Source: Bacteroidota bacterium
GTDB taxonomy: Bacteria; Bacteroidota; Bacteroidia; Bacteroidales; Rikenellaceae
Reading direction: 5' to 3'
Assembly: GCA_023443765.1 (NCBI GenBank)
Contig: JAEZTA010000198.1
Coordinates: 1 to 35,311, forward strand
DNA: 35,311 bases
The position numbers and the translations under genes are program-made. Positions within the stretch are counted from its first letter, which is position 1. Every line of letters starts with the position of its first letter. Positions 24,751 through 31,863 of the stretch are shown here, one piece after another. The notes under the pieces were generated by a model. It had not been told where the DNA came from. It saw only the letters and a list, made by a program, of their open reading frames with translations, and made no database searches.

Positions 24751-25602
24751 ATGGAGCTGAAATCCCTGACCGAAACCAGCTTTGAAACCCTGTCCGAGGC
24801 TTTTGCGGAGGCTTTTGCCGATTACGAAGTCCAGATCAACGGGCCGCAGCTCCGGCGAATGCTGCTTCGGCGCGGCTTCGTGCCGGAACTGTCGTTCGCG
24901 GCCTTTGGAGAAGGGCGGATCGTGGCATTCACCCTGAACGGCATTGGGAATTACGACGGTATTCCGACGGCTTACGACACGGGAACCGGGACGATCGAAG
25001 CCTACCGCGGACAAAGACTGGCGACGCGGGTTTTCGAACATTCGATCCCGTACCTGAAACGGGCGAACGTCAGCCGCTACCTGCTGGAAGTCCTGCAACA
25101 CAACACGAAAGCCGTCTCCGTATACCGGAAACTGGGTTTCGAAGTCACGCGCGAATTCAACTATTTTTCGCAGGAAACAGCCCGGATCGACTGCCGGGCG
25201 GCGCGGCCGGACTTCCCGTACTCCATTCGCCGCATCGACCTCACCCAATACGGGTCGATGGCCGGATTCTGGGATTTCCGCCCCTCGTGGCAGAACAGTC
25301 CCGAATCCGTCGCAAGGGCGTCGGGCGACTTGATCAGCCTCGGAGCATTCGCCGGAGAGGCGCTGGCGGGGTATTGCATCTTCGAGCCCGATTCGGGGGA
25401 TGTTACCCAGATAGGGGTTGACAGAAAGCTGAGGAGGCAGGGCATCGGCTCAGCGCTGCTCCGGGAAATGGCCGGGCTGAGCCGGAGTGGCACACTGAAG
25501 GTCGTCAATACAGACACCGATTGCGTCGCGATCACCCGGTTCCTGGAAAACAGCAACATCCCGCTCCGGGGAAAGCAATTCGAAATGATCAAAACACTCT
25601 GA
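24751..25602 (+). CDS. GNAT-family acetyltransferase, two GNAT domains
   Basis: The 283-residue protein contains two acetyltransferase folds. The N-terminal one (about 1-145) has an acetyl-CoA loop region TIEAYRGQRLATRVFE and the C-terminal NTKAVSVYRKLGFE block; the second (about 150-283) has IGVDRKLRRQGIGSALLREM and DCVAITRFLENSNI. The substrate is unknown. It starts 10 bases after the cupin gene and is followed by a terminator. Confidence 0.88.
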   Translation: MELKSLTETSFETLSEAFAEAFADYEVQINGPQLRRMLLRRGFVPELSFAAFGEGRIVAFTLNGIGNYDGIPTAYDTGTGTIEAYRGQRLATRVFEHSIPYLKRANVSRYLLEVLQHNTKAVSVYRKLGFEVTREFNYFSQETARIDCRAARPDFPYSIRRIDLTQYGSMAGFWDFRPSWQNSPESVARASGDLISLGAFAGEALAGYCIFEPDSGDVTQIGVDRKLRRQGIGSALLREMAGLSRSGTLKVVNTDTDCVAITRFLENSNIPLRGKQFEMIKTL

Positions 25603-25607
25603 ACAAG

Positions 25608-25633
25608 ACCCGCCGTCGACCGATGGCGGGTTT
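25608..25633 (+). terminator. Terminator after the GNAT gene
   Basis: ACCCGCC (25608-25614) pairs with GGCGGGT (25625-25631) around a 10-base loop and is followed by a T-rich stretch (TTTATTTTAC). Confidence 0.75.
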
Positions 25634-25653
25634 ATTTTACATTTTTTCCGTAT

Positions 25654-25672
25654 TGTGTCATAACCTGACACA
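25654..25672. promoter_or_regulatory. TGTGTCA-N5-TGACACA dyad, probable operator
   Basis: TGTGTCA (25654-25660), spacer TAACC, TGACACA (25666-25672) is a perfect 7-bp inverted repeat with a 5-base spacer, the shape of a homodimeric regulator site. It ends 43 bases before the zinc-ribbon gene and covers the -33 position of a weak -7 element, TTCCTTTG (25682-25689). The regulator is unknown. Confidence 0.6.
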
Positions 25673-25715
25673 CGCAAGCCGTTCCTTTGTAGCGTGAACC
25701 AAAAACAAAACAACA

Positions 25716-25928
25716 ATGGGAACAGCTTACAAAATCAGGTGCAAACACTGCGGAGCGCAGTTCGAGCACTCCATGCAGCCGGGATACGGCCTGCTGCCGA
25801 TGTGCGTCGGATGCGGTGAATACGTCGAGACCGAAACCGCCATCCGGTGTCCGGCCTGCCTGCACCGGCTCAACGCCACGCAGGAGGAGTTCAACGAGCA
25901 GATCGAGGTGACTTACCAGTGGGATTAG
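25716..25928 (+). CDS. Small zinc-ribbon protein of unknown function
   Basis: This 70-residue protein has three CxxC knuckles (Cys9/12, Cys30/33, Cys45/48) separated by short loops, enough to bind one or two zinc ions. The tail is acidic (EEFNEQIEV). It is probably cytoplasmic. I do not recognise a specific family. It is flanked by a terminator upstream and by the separate bcp promoter downstream, so it is monocistronic, with a perfect dyad in its promoter region. Confidence 0.75.
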   Translation: MGTAYKIRCKHCGAQFEHSMQPGYGLLPMCVGCGEYVETETAIRCPACLHRLNATQEEFNEQIEVTYQWD

Positions 25929-25975
25929 GCCGCAAAAAAGTCGCCCGGGAAGCATGGAAATCGCCGGAAATTTCC

Positions 25976-25983
25976 TATCTTTG
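25976..25983 (+). promoter_or_regulatory. -7 element of the bcp promoter
   Basis: TATCTTTG matches TAnnTTTG exactly, 29 bases before the bcp ATG. No clear -33 element is seen. Confidence 0.65.
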
Positions 25984-26012
25984 AAAAAATAATTCCTTTT
26001 CCAAAAAACGCT

Positions 26013-26474
26013 ATGACACAGCTACAGGTAGGGGAGATGGCCCCCGATTTCAAGTCCACGACCCAAGACGGTGAAGCACTGACGCTTGCCGACCTCCGCG
26101 GACAGCGCACGATACTCTATTTCTACCCCAAGGACAACACCTCGGGCTGTACGCTCGAAGCCAAAAGCCTGCGCGACGGCAAAGCCGAATTGGCGCGGAT
26201 GGGATTCAGGATCATCGGTGTAAGCCCCGACAGCGAAAAGTCGCACCGGAACTTCTGCGACAAGCACGAGCTGAATTTCACGCTGCTCTCCGACACCGAC
26301 CATTCGGTTTGCGAGGCATACGGCGTGTGGGCCGAGAAGTCGATGTACGGACGCAAATACATGGGCGTACTGCGCACGACGTTCGTGATCGATGCCGAGG
26401 GCCGCATCGAGAAGATTTTCACCAAGGTGGACACCGCCAACCATTACCAGCAAATTATCGATTCCTATAAATAG
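26013..26474 (+). CDS. bcp: Thiol peroxidase, Bcp/PrxQ type
   Basis: The 153-residue peroxiredoxin reduces hydrogen and organic peroxides with thioredoxin. The peroxidatic Cys46 lies in KDNTSGCTLEAKSLRDG. The resolving Cys usually found five residues later in E. coli-type Bcp is replaced by Lys51, but Cys82 in NFCDKHELNF is placed as in PrxQ enzymes that use a Cys in helix alpha-3. Cys100 is a further candidate. It has its own promoter and lies 19 bases upstream of recA, with no visible terminator between. Confidence 0.92.
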   Translation: MTQLQVGEMAPDFKSTTQDGEALTLADLRGQRTILYFYPKDNTSGCTLEAKSLRDGKAELARMGFRIIGVSPDSEKSHRNFCDKHELNFTLLSDTDHSVCEAYGVWAEKSMYGRKYMGVLRTTFVIDAEGRIEKIFTKVDTANHYQQIIDSYK

Positions 26475-26493
26475 CAAAAAACAAAAACGCAAT

Positions 26494-27507
26494 ATGGCAG
26501 AAAAAGTACAGGTAAATGCGGACAAGCTCAAAGTCTTGGACGCAGTGATGCAGAAAATAGAAAAAGACTTCGGCAAAGGCTCGATCATGCGCATGAACAG
26601 CACCGAGGTGAACGACATTCCGGTCATTCCCACGGGCTCGATCACGCTCGACATGGCGCTCGGCGTAGGCGGCTACCCCAAAGGCCGCGTGGTGGAGATT
26701 TACGGTCCCGAGTCGTCGGGTAAGACCACGCTGGCGATCCACGCCATCGCCGAAGCGCAGAAGGCCGGCGGCATCGCGGCTTTCATCGACGCAGAGCATG
26801 CCTTCGATAGTTTCTATGCACAGAAACTCGGAGTGGATGTCGACAACCTGCTGATTTCGCAGCCCGACAACGGCGAGCAGGCGCTCGAAATCGCTGATTC
26901 GCTGATCCGTTCGAGCGCCATCGACATCATCGTCATCGACTCCGTAGCGGCGCTGACGCCGAAAGCCGAGATCGAAGGCGAGATGGGCGATTCGAAAATG
27001 GGTCTTCAGGCCCGACTGATGTCGCAGGCGCTGCGTAAACTCACGTCGAGCATTTCGAAGACCAAGACCGTCTGCATTTTCATCAACCAGCTGCGCGACA
27101 AGATCGGCGTGGTATACGGCAATCCCGAGACCACGACGGGCGGTAACGCGTTGAAATTCTACGCCTCGGTGCGTATCGACATCCGCCGCATGTCGGTCAT
27201 CAAGGATGGCGAGGACCAGCTGGGAACCCGTACGAAAGTCAAGGTCGTGAAGAACAAGGTGGCGCCCCCGTTCAAACGCGCGGAGTTCGACATCATGTTC
27301 GGCGAGGGTATTTCGAAGATCGGCGAGATCGTCGACCTGGGCGTCGATTACGGCGTGATCAAGAAGGCCGGTTCGTGGTTCTCCTACGGCGACCGCAAGA
27401 TCGGACAGGGTCGCGACGCCGTCAAGGAGTTGTTCAGGACCGACGAGGCTCTTCGCAACGAGATCGAGACGAAGGTCCGCGAAGCCATGAAGAACAAAAA
27501 AGAGTAA
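26494..27507 (+). CDS. recA: Recombinase RecA
   Basis: The 337-residue RecA catalyses strand exchange and triggers SOS-type cleavage where that system exists. Walker A GPESSGKTT is at 71-79, followed by the FIDAEHAFD block, Walker B IIVIDSVAALTPKAEIEGE and the L2 loop segment GGNALKFYASVR. Length is normal. The ATG at 26494 matches the family start MAEKVQVNADKLKVLD; the longer frame upstream runs into bcp. No obvious LexA-type box is seen in the 19-base gap to bcp. The RelA/SpoT gene starts three bases after the stop. Confidence 0.97.
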   Translation: MAEKVQVNADKLKVLDAVMQKIEKDFGKGSIMRMNSTEVNDIPVIPTGSITLDMALGVGGYPKGRVVEIYGPESSGKTTLAIHAIAEAQKAGGIAAFIDAEHAFDSFYAQKLGVDVDNLLISQPDNGEQALEIADSLIRSSAIDIIVIDSVAALTPKAEIEGEMGDSKMGLQARLMSQALRKLTSSISKTKTVCIFINQLRDKIGVVYGNPETTTGGNALKFYASVRIDIRRMSVIKDGEDQLGTRTKVKVVKNKVAPPFKRAEFDIMFGEGISKIGEIVDLGVDYGVIKKAGSWFSYGDRKIGQGRDAVKELFRTDEALRNEIETKVREAMKNKKE

Positions 27508-27510
27508 TGT

Positions 27511-29730
27511 ATGGGGTATACTGCCGAGGATGAAGTACTTATAAAGGAAAAATGGGAGGACCTACTGCTGTCGTGCACCAAGATATGCAAGAACGACGAG
27601 GACTGGAACTTCATTAAACGCGCATTTTTCCTGGCCAAGGAGGCACATGAGGGGGTAAGGCGCCGCTCCGGCGAGCCATACCTCCTGCATCCTATTGCAG
27701 TAGCCAAAATCGTCATCGACGAGATCGGGCTGGGTGTGAAATCGGTCGTGGCGGCGCTGCTGCACGACGTAGTGGAGGACACGGAATACTCCGTGGAGGA
27801 CATGGAACGCATCTTCGGCCCGAAAATCGCCTCGATGGTCGACGGACTAACCAAGATGTCAGGCGTGTTCAACGCCGACACTTCGGAGCAGGCCGAATAT
27901 TTCCGCAAGGTACTCCTCACGCTCTCCGACGACGTGCGGGTTATCCTGATAAAGATCGCCGACCGCCTGCACAACATGCGCACGCTGGGCGCGATGCCGA
28001 TGAACAAGCAGATCAAGATCACGGGCGAAACCATTTACCTCTTCGCTCCGCTGGCGTATCGGTTGGGCCTCTATTCGATCAAAAGCGAGCTGGAGGACCT
28101 CTGCATGAAGTACCGTTTCCCGCAGCAATATGCCGAAATAACGCAGAAACTGCGCGAAAGCGAGGCCTCGCGCCGGGAGTTCATCGACAAGTTCAACGCC
28201 CCGATCATCGCGTCGCTCAACCGCGACAACATCAACTACGAGATTTCAGGACGCGTGAAGAGCGTCTACTCGATCTGGAGCAAGATGCAGCGCAAACAGA
28301 TCACCTTCGAGGAGATTTACGACCTGTTCGCCATCCGCATCGTCTTCAAGTCGCTGCCATTCCCCTCGGAGAAGACCCAGTGCTGGCAGATTTACTCCAC
28401 GATTACCGATATTTACACCCCCAAGCCCGACCGGCTGAGGGACTGGATTTCGATGCCCAAGGCCAATGGCTACGAGGCACTGCATTCGACCGTAATGGGC
28501 CCCGACGGGGTCTGGGTCGAGGTGCAAATCCGCACGCAGCGCATGGAGGACATCGCCGAACGCGGATTCGCCGCCCACTGGAAATACAAACATGCGACCA
28601 TTTCGCAGGATGAGGACGAGTTCGACAAATGGCTGAAACAGATTCGCGCAGCGCTGAACAGCCCGACGGAGAATGCCGTAGACTTCCTGGACAACTTTAA
28701 GTTATCGCTATATACATCAGAAATAGTGGTGTTTACGCCAAAGGGAGAAGCCCGAAAAATGCCGTTCGGCGCCACCGCGCTGGACTTTGCGTACGACATT
28801 CACTCGAAGATCGGCAACAGTGCCATCAGCGCCAAGATCAACCACAAACTCGAACCGATCACCACGCGAATCAACAGCGGCGACCAGATCGAGATCATCA
28901 CGGCGGACAACGCCCGGCCCAAACCCGAATGGCTCGAAACAGTAACCACGGCCAAGGCCAAGCAGTCCATCAAAAGTTTCCTGAAGCGCGAGCGGCAGAA
29001 CAACATCGAGCGGGGTATGCAGATGCTCGACGAGAAGATGAAGTCGCTGAATATCAAGCTCAGCGGCCGTGTCTTGCGTAAGATCATCCCTATCTACGAC
29101 AGCAAGAACAAGGAGGAGCTGTACAGCAAGATCGGCGCGGAGATCGTCTCGCTCGACAACTTGGACAAAGCCCTCAAAGTCAACTCCAAGAGCAAGATAC
29201 TTAAGTTCTGGACCCTTTTCATCCCCAAAAAGGAGGAGGAAGAGGCGGACGACATCTCCATTCCGGGCGAAATCGCCCCAGTGGAGGAGGCCCCGGCCAC
29301 AGATCCCCAATTCGAGATCGCAGAGTGCTGTAAGCCTATTCCGGGCGATAAAGTGGTAGGGTATCGCGACCCGGCGACGGGGAATATTGTCGTCCACAAG
29401 GCCACGTGCGACGAGTTAAACCGCCTTGCGACGCAATTCGGCCGCAACATCGTCAAGGAGGAAATCAAATGGTCACAGCACAAGGCGATGTCCTATCTGG
29501 TAACCATGGAGTTGCGCGGTATCGACCGGCAGGGTATCCTGCTGGACCTCGCAAAACTCGTGAGCGCCGATTTTAACATCAATATCCGCGAAGTGAACAT
29601 CCACAGCCACGACGGCATTTTCGAAGGCAGCGTAAGCCTCTACGTGAAGGACACCGAGGGTCTTCATGCCGTAATGGACAAGGTGCGCAAAATAAAGGGT
29701 ATAGAGAGTGTCAAACGAACATTAAGCTAA
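27511..29730 (+). CDS. Bifunctional (p)ppGpp synthetase/hydrolase (RelA/SpoT homologue)
   Basis: The 739-residue Rel-type enzyme makes and degrades (p)ppGpp, the stringent-response alarmone. Domains in order: HD hydrolase (about 40-190) with His60 and His85-Asp86 in LLHDVVED intact; synthetase (about 230-360) with GRVKSVYSIWSKM, YDLFAIRIVF and EVQIRT; TGS (about 390-450) with VFTPKGEARKMPFGATALDFAY; a zinc-finger/RIS-type region with CCKP; and a C-terminal ACT domain (about 665-739). Both catalytic centres look complete, so it is probably bifunctional. It starts three bases after recA. Confidence 0.95.
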   Translation: MGYTAEDEVLIKEKWEDLLLSCTKICKNDEDWNFIKRAFFLAKEAHEGVRRRSGEPYLLHPIAVAKIVIDEIGLGVKSVVAALLHDVVEDTEYSVEDMERIFGPKIASMVDGLTKMSGVFNADTSEQAEYFRKVLLTLSDDVRVILIKIADRLHNMRTLGAMPMNKQIKITGETIYLFAPLAYRLGLYSIKSELEDLCMKYRFPQQYAEITQKLRESEASRREFIDKFNAPIIASLNRDNINYEISGRVKSVYSIWSKMQRKQITFEEIYDLFAIRIVFKSLPFPSEKTQCWQIYSTITDIYTPKPDRLRDWISMPKANGYEALHSTVMGPDGVWVEVQIRTQRMEDIAERGFAAHWKYKHATISQDEDEFDKWLKQIRAALNSPTENAVDFLDNFKLSLYTSEIVVFTPKGEARKMPFGATALDFAYDIHSKIGNSAISAKINHKLEPITTRINSGDQIEIITADNARPKPEWLETVTTAKAKQSIKSFLKRERQNNIERGMQMLDEKMKSLNIKLSGRVLRKIIPIYDSKNKEELYSKIGAEIVSLDNLDKALKVNSKSKILKFWTLFIPKKEEEEADDISIPGEIAPVEEAPATDPQFEIAECCKPIPGDKVVGYRDPATGNIVVHKATCDELNRLATQFGRNIVKEEIKWSQHKAMSYLVTMELRGIDRQGILLDLAKLVSADFNINIREVNIHSHDGIFEGSVSLYVKDTEGLHAVMDKVRKIKGIESVKRTLS

Positions 29731-29736
29731 ACGGTT

Positions 29737-30198
29737 ATGGAGGATTTTGCATCTGTCATATGGATCGTAATCATCGTAGGAGCGATGATATTCAACGTCG
29801 TATCGCAATCGCGCAAAGCCCGCGAAAAGGGTAGTCATGCACCCCAGCACAGCGAGGCCTGGCCTTCATCCACAACCCAGGCGCCCGAATCGGCGTCCCG
29901 TCCGGAACTCCAGCCCGTTACGCCCGCTTTTCCGGACGAATGCCAGAGTCTGGAGGAGATTCCCGTTCAGGAGTACATCCCTGAGTATACGGAGCAAAAA
30001 GCCTCGATTACAGGGCATTTCCAACACCAGAGCGTCAATCGGCTCAGGCACGAAGCCGAGACCGACGAAATTGCAGCCCATTCCCTGACGAACAACACGC
30101 CGGAAACGGCAGCATCAGGCCTGGCAGAAGAATTCAACCTGCGGCAGGCAGTTATCTACTCGGAAATACTGAAACCCAAATTCGACGAGCAGCTTTAA
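29737..30198 (+). CDS. Single-pass membrane protein of unknown function
   Basis: The 153-residue product has one N-terminal membrane helix (about 7-23), then Arg/Lys-rich residues, a long low-complexity Pro/Gln/Ser/Glu-rich middle (about 30-130), and a compact C-terminal block EEFNLRQAVIYSEILKPKFD. The last block looks like the conserved part of a short family; I do not recognise a named domain. It starts six bases after the RelA/SpoT stop and is probably cotranscribed with it. Confidence 0.75.
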   Translation: MEDFASVIWIVIIVGAMIFNVVSQSRKAREKGSHAPQHSEAWPSSTTQAPESASRPELQPVTPAFPDECQSLEEIPVQEYIPEYTEQKASITGHFQHQSVNRLRHEAETDEIAAHSLTNNTPETAASGLAEEFNLRQAVIYSEILKPKFDEQL

Positions 30199-30209
30199 AT
30201 CCTACGGCC

Positions 30210-30473
30210 ATGACACCCGAGGAATTACGATGGCGTGCAGGTGCGTACGATCCCGAAAAGGCGTGGCGCAATCTGAAACTGCAATATATCCTGCTCGGAT
30301 GCTGCGTCGCATTGATTATCGGATGGACGCTGTATCTGGTATGCACGGGCTTTTCGACATCGGATTGGTTCTTCATCATAGCCCTGGGGCTGATGAGCCT
30401 GACCAGTACGATACTCGGAATTGTCAATAACAAACGTATACTGAGCGGCAAACGGCCGTGGGGCGATATTTAA
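30210..30473 (+). CDS. Small two-helix membrane protein
   Basis: This 87-residue protein starts MTPEELRWRAGAYDP, has membrane helices at about 24-44 and 52-70, and ends NNKRILSGKRPWGDI. It shares its start (MTP-E-W) and the post-helix NKRI-x-G motif with the next small protein. Function is unknown. It starts 11 bases after the previous stop. Confidence 0.7.
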   Translation: MTPEELRWRAGAYDPEKAWRNLKLQYILLGCCVALIIGWTLYLVCTGFSTSDWFFIIALGLMSLTSTILGIVNNKRILSGKRPWGDI

Positions 30474-30476
30474 ATC

Positions 30477-30495
30477 TTTAGGTCACCCACCTAAA
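30477..30495. promoter_or_regulatory. Short dyad between two small membrane genes
   Basis: TTTAGGT (30477-30483) and ACCTAAA (30489-30495) form a perfect 7-bp inverted repeat around CACCC. No T run follows on the plus strand, so it is not a normal terminator; it could be an operator or a translational hairpin, since it ends 11 bases before the next ATG. Confidence 0.4.
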
Positions 30496-30506
30496 AAGCG
30501 GTAAAT

Positions 30507-30794
30507 ATGACACCTGACGAAACAAAATGGTTGGCCGAACACAATCGCAGGGAAGCCCGGAAACGTATCAAAGGACTTTACAGGGCCCTCCTATTCTGGG
30601 GCGTGTTTGCAATCGTCTGGCTGGTGATCCTGTTTTCGGAACCGAACAAGAAATTCTCGCTTACGGACAGCTTATTCTTGATGACGATCGTTATCAACGG
30701 ATTCTACGCCGTCAGGGAGCTTATCCGCAACAAACGGATCGTTGCAGGCAATAACCCGGCTGAAACCGGGGATAACGACAATACAGTCGAATAA
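30507..30794 (+). CDS. Small two-helix membrane protein, diverged relative of its neighbour
   Basis: This 95-residue protein starts MTPDETKWLAEHNRREARKR, has helices at about 27-43 and 53-71, then RNKRIVAG and an acidic tail. The plan MTPxE..W, basic linker, two helices, NKRI-x-G repeats that of the gene at 30210, suggesting an old tandem duplication. Function is unknown. Its G+C content looks lower than that of the core genes upstream. Confidence 0.7.
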   Translation: MTPDETKWLAEHNRREARKRIKGLYRALLFWGVFAIVWLVILFSEPNKKFSLTDSLFLMTIVINGFYAVRELIRNKRIVAGNNPAETGDNDNTVE

Positions 30795-30817
30795 TGTAAA
30801 ACCAAAAACAAAAGGAT

Positions 30818-31204
30818 ATGGCAACCATTTTTTCACGTATCATTGCGGGGGAAATCCCTTCGTACAAAGTAGCCGAAAATGAGGACTACTACGCATTTCT
30901 CGACATCAATCCGCTGACGAAAGGTCACACGCTGGTCGTTCCCAAAAAGGAGGTAGACTATATTTTCGACCTTGACGACCCGACGTTGGCAGGCATGATG
31001 CTCTTCGCCAAAGAGGTTGCGGCCAAAATCAAGCGTGAAATAGCGTGCGCAAGGGTCGCAGTGGTCGTTTTAGGGCTCGAAGTACCCCATGCACACATCC
31101 ATTTGATCCCGATTCAGAGCGAAAATGACGTGGATTTCCACCGTGAAAAGCTCAAATTGACGCCGGAAGAGTTCCGGGAAATCGCCGATAAGCTCTCGAA
31201 ATAG
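30818..31204 (+). CDS. HIT-family nucleotide hydrolase/transferase
   Basis: The 128-residue protein matches the HIT superfamily: N-terminal FSRIIAGEIPSYKV, FLDINPLTKGHTLVVPK, and the catalytic triad HAHIHLIP with His91, His93 and His95. HIT hydrolases act on purine nucleotide derivatives such as AMP-lysine or dinucleoside polyphosphates. It begins 23 bases after the previous gene, with AAAGGAT just upstream of the ATG, and is closed by a terminator. Confidence 0.92.
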   Translation: MATIFSRIIAGEIPSYKVAENEDYYAFLDINPLTKGHTLVVPKKEVDYIFDLDDPTLAGMMLFAKEVAAKIKREIACARVAVVVLGLEVPHAHIHLIPIQSENDVDFHREKLKLTPEEFREIADKLSK

Positions 31205-31239
31205 GAAGTTGTTAACAAGTATATAACAGGCTGAATTTA

Positions 31240-31279
31240 AGCCGGGTAGTGGGTTATTAACACTATCCGGCTTTCTTTT
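31240..31279 (+). terminator. Terminator after the HIT gene
   Basis: AGCCGGGTAGTG (31240-31251) pairs with CACTATCCGGCT (31261-31272), 12 bp with one G-U pair, loop of 9 bases, followed by TTCTTTT. Confidence 0.88.
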
Positions 31280-31707
31280 ATTTAACATAATATATTCGAA
31301 ATCTATCGTTGTTAATAATTTACCTGATAAGGATTCGGAAATACGTCAAAAATGCATCAAATTTCACAGAATAGGGTAGATAGTTTACAAATGTAAATCT
31401 CAAAACCGCTTCCATTTCACACTTGTTATTACATTTGTAAAGTGTCAATTGTCGTTACATCTGTTAATAGTTACATTTGTAATAAACACTCTTATGGCTC
31501 GTAAACCCTTCCTTAAAGGGTATCTGATGCTAGTTAAAGCATTAAACGAGTATGATGACATATGCTAAATATCAGATATTTGCAAAAAACAACTAAAGTA
31601 TCGATATAGCTATTGACATCTGTATAGATTATTGTGAGGTATACAAAAAAATGCAGTGATAATGTACACAATAATACCATATAAACCAGTAGATTAAATC
31701 AGATTAT

Positions 31708-31762
31708 ATAAAGCAATACATTAATATATTAACTAAGGGCATATTTAACCATATTGCTTTAT
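31708..31762. repeat. 11-bp perfect inverted repeat with 33-base spacer
   Basis: ATAAAGCAATA (31708-31718) is the exact reverse complement of TATTGCTTTAT (31752-31762). The spacer is AT-rich and the right arm touches the dyad at 31762-31775. It could form a cruciform or RNA stem, or be a pair of protein sites. Confidence 0.55.
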
Positions 31763-31777
31763 TTACACTTGTAAACT

Positions 31778-31786
31778 TTATCCACA
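31778..31786 (+). promoter_or_regulatory. Perfect DnaA box
   Basis: TTATCCACA equals the strong DnaA-box consensus. A weaker 9-mer, TTATTAACA, follows in the same orientation at 31788-31796. The box sits in an AT-rich region about 9 kb from dnaA. Confidence 0.65.
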
Positions 31787-31816
31787 GTTATTAACATTTT
31801 ACAGATGTAGATTTTA

Positions 31817-31848
31817 CTTGTTTTACAAAAGAAAAAACTTTATATTTG
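31817..31848 (+). promoter_or_regulatory. Promoter of the XRE-type regulator gene
   Basis: TATATTTG (31841-31848) is a full TAnnTTTG element; CTTG (31817-31820) lies 20 bases upstream at the -33 position. Transcription would start about 12 bases before the ATG at 31864. A TTTATA-TT-TGTAAA dyad covers the -7 box. Confidence 0.65.
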
Positions 31849-31863
31849 TAAAAAAATACGCCA

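Larger units (their letters stand above)
31384..31852. promoter_or_regulatory. Array of about eight TTTACA-N2-TGTAAA operator-like dyads
   Basis: Sites: TTTACA-AA-TGTAAA (31384-31397), ATTACA-TT-TGTAAA (31428-31441), GTTACA-TC-TGTTAA (31454-31467), GTTACA-TT-TGTAAT (31470-31483), TTGACA-TC-TGTATA (31613-31626, degenerate), TTTACA-CT-TGTAAA (31762-31775), TTTACA-GA-TGTAGA (31798-31811), TTTATA-TT-TGTAAA (31839-31852). All share a 2-base spacer. The last one covers the -7 element of the XRE gene and the rest lie upstream, so the array is probably bound by one dimeric regulator, with the XRE protein itself the first candidate. Confidence 0.75.
31205..31863. other. AT-rich intergenic region, 659 bases, possible control or origin-type locus
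   Basis: No credible coding frame exists in either strand here, and base composition is strikingly AT-rich against GC-rich neighbours. It contains the HIT-gene terminator, an array of TTTACA-N2-TGTAAA dyads, a perfect DnaA box, TTATTAACA 9-mers at 31254-31262, 31310-31318 (minus) and 31788-31796, the palindrome AAATATCAGATATTT (31567-31581), and an 11-bp inverted repeat (31708/31762). The promoter of the XRE gene is at the right end. A function in replication is speculative; a function in regulation of the next gene is likely. Confidence 0.7.
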
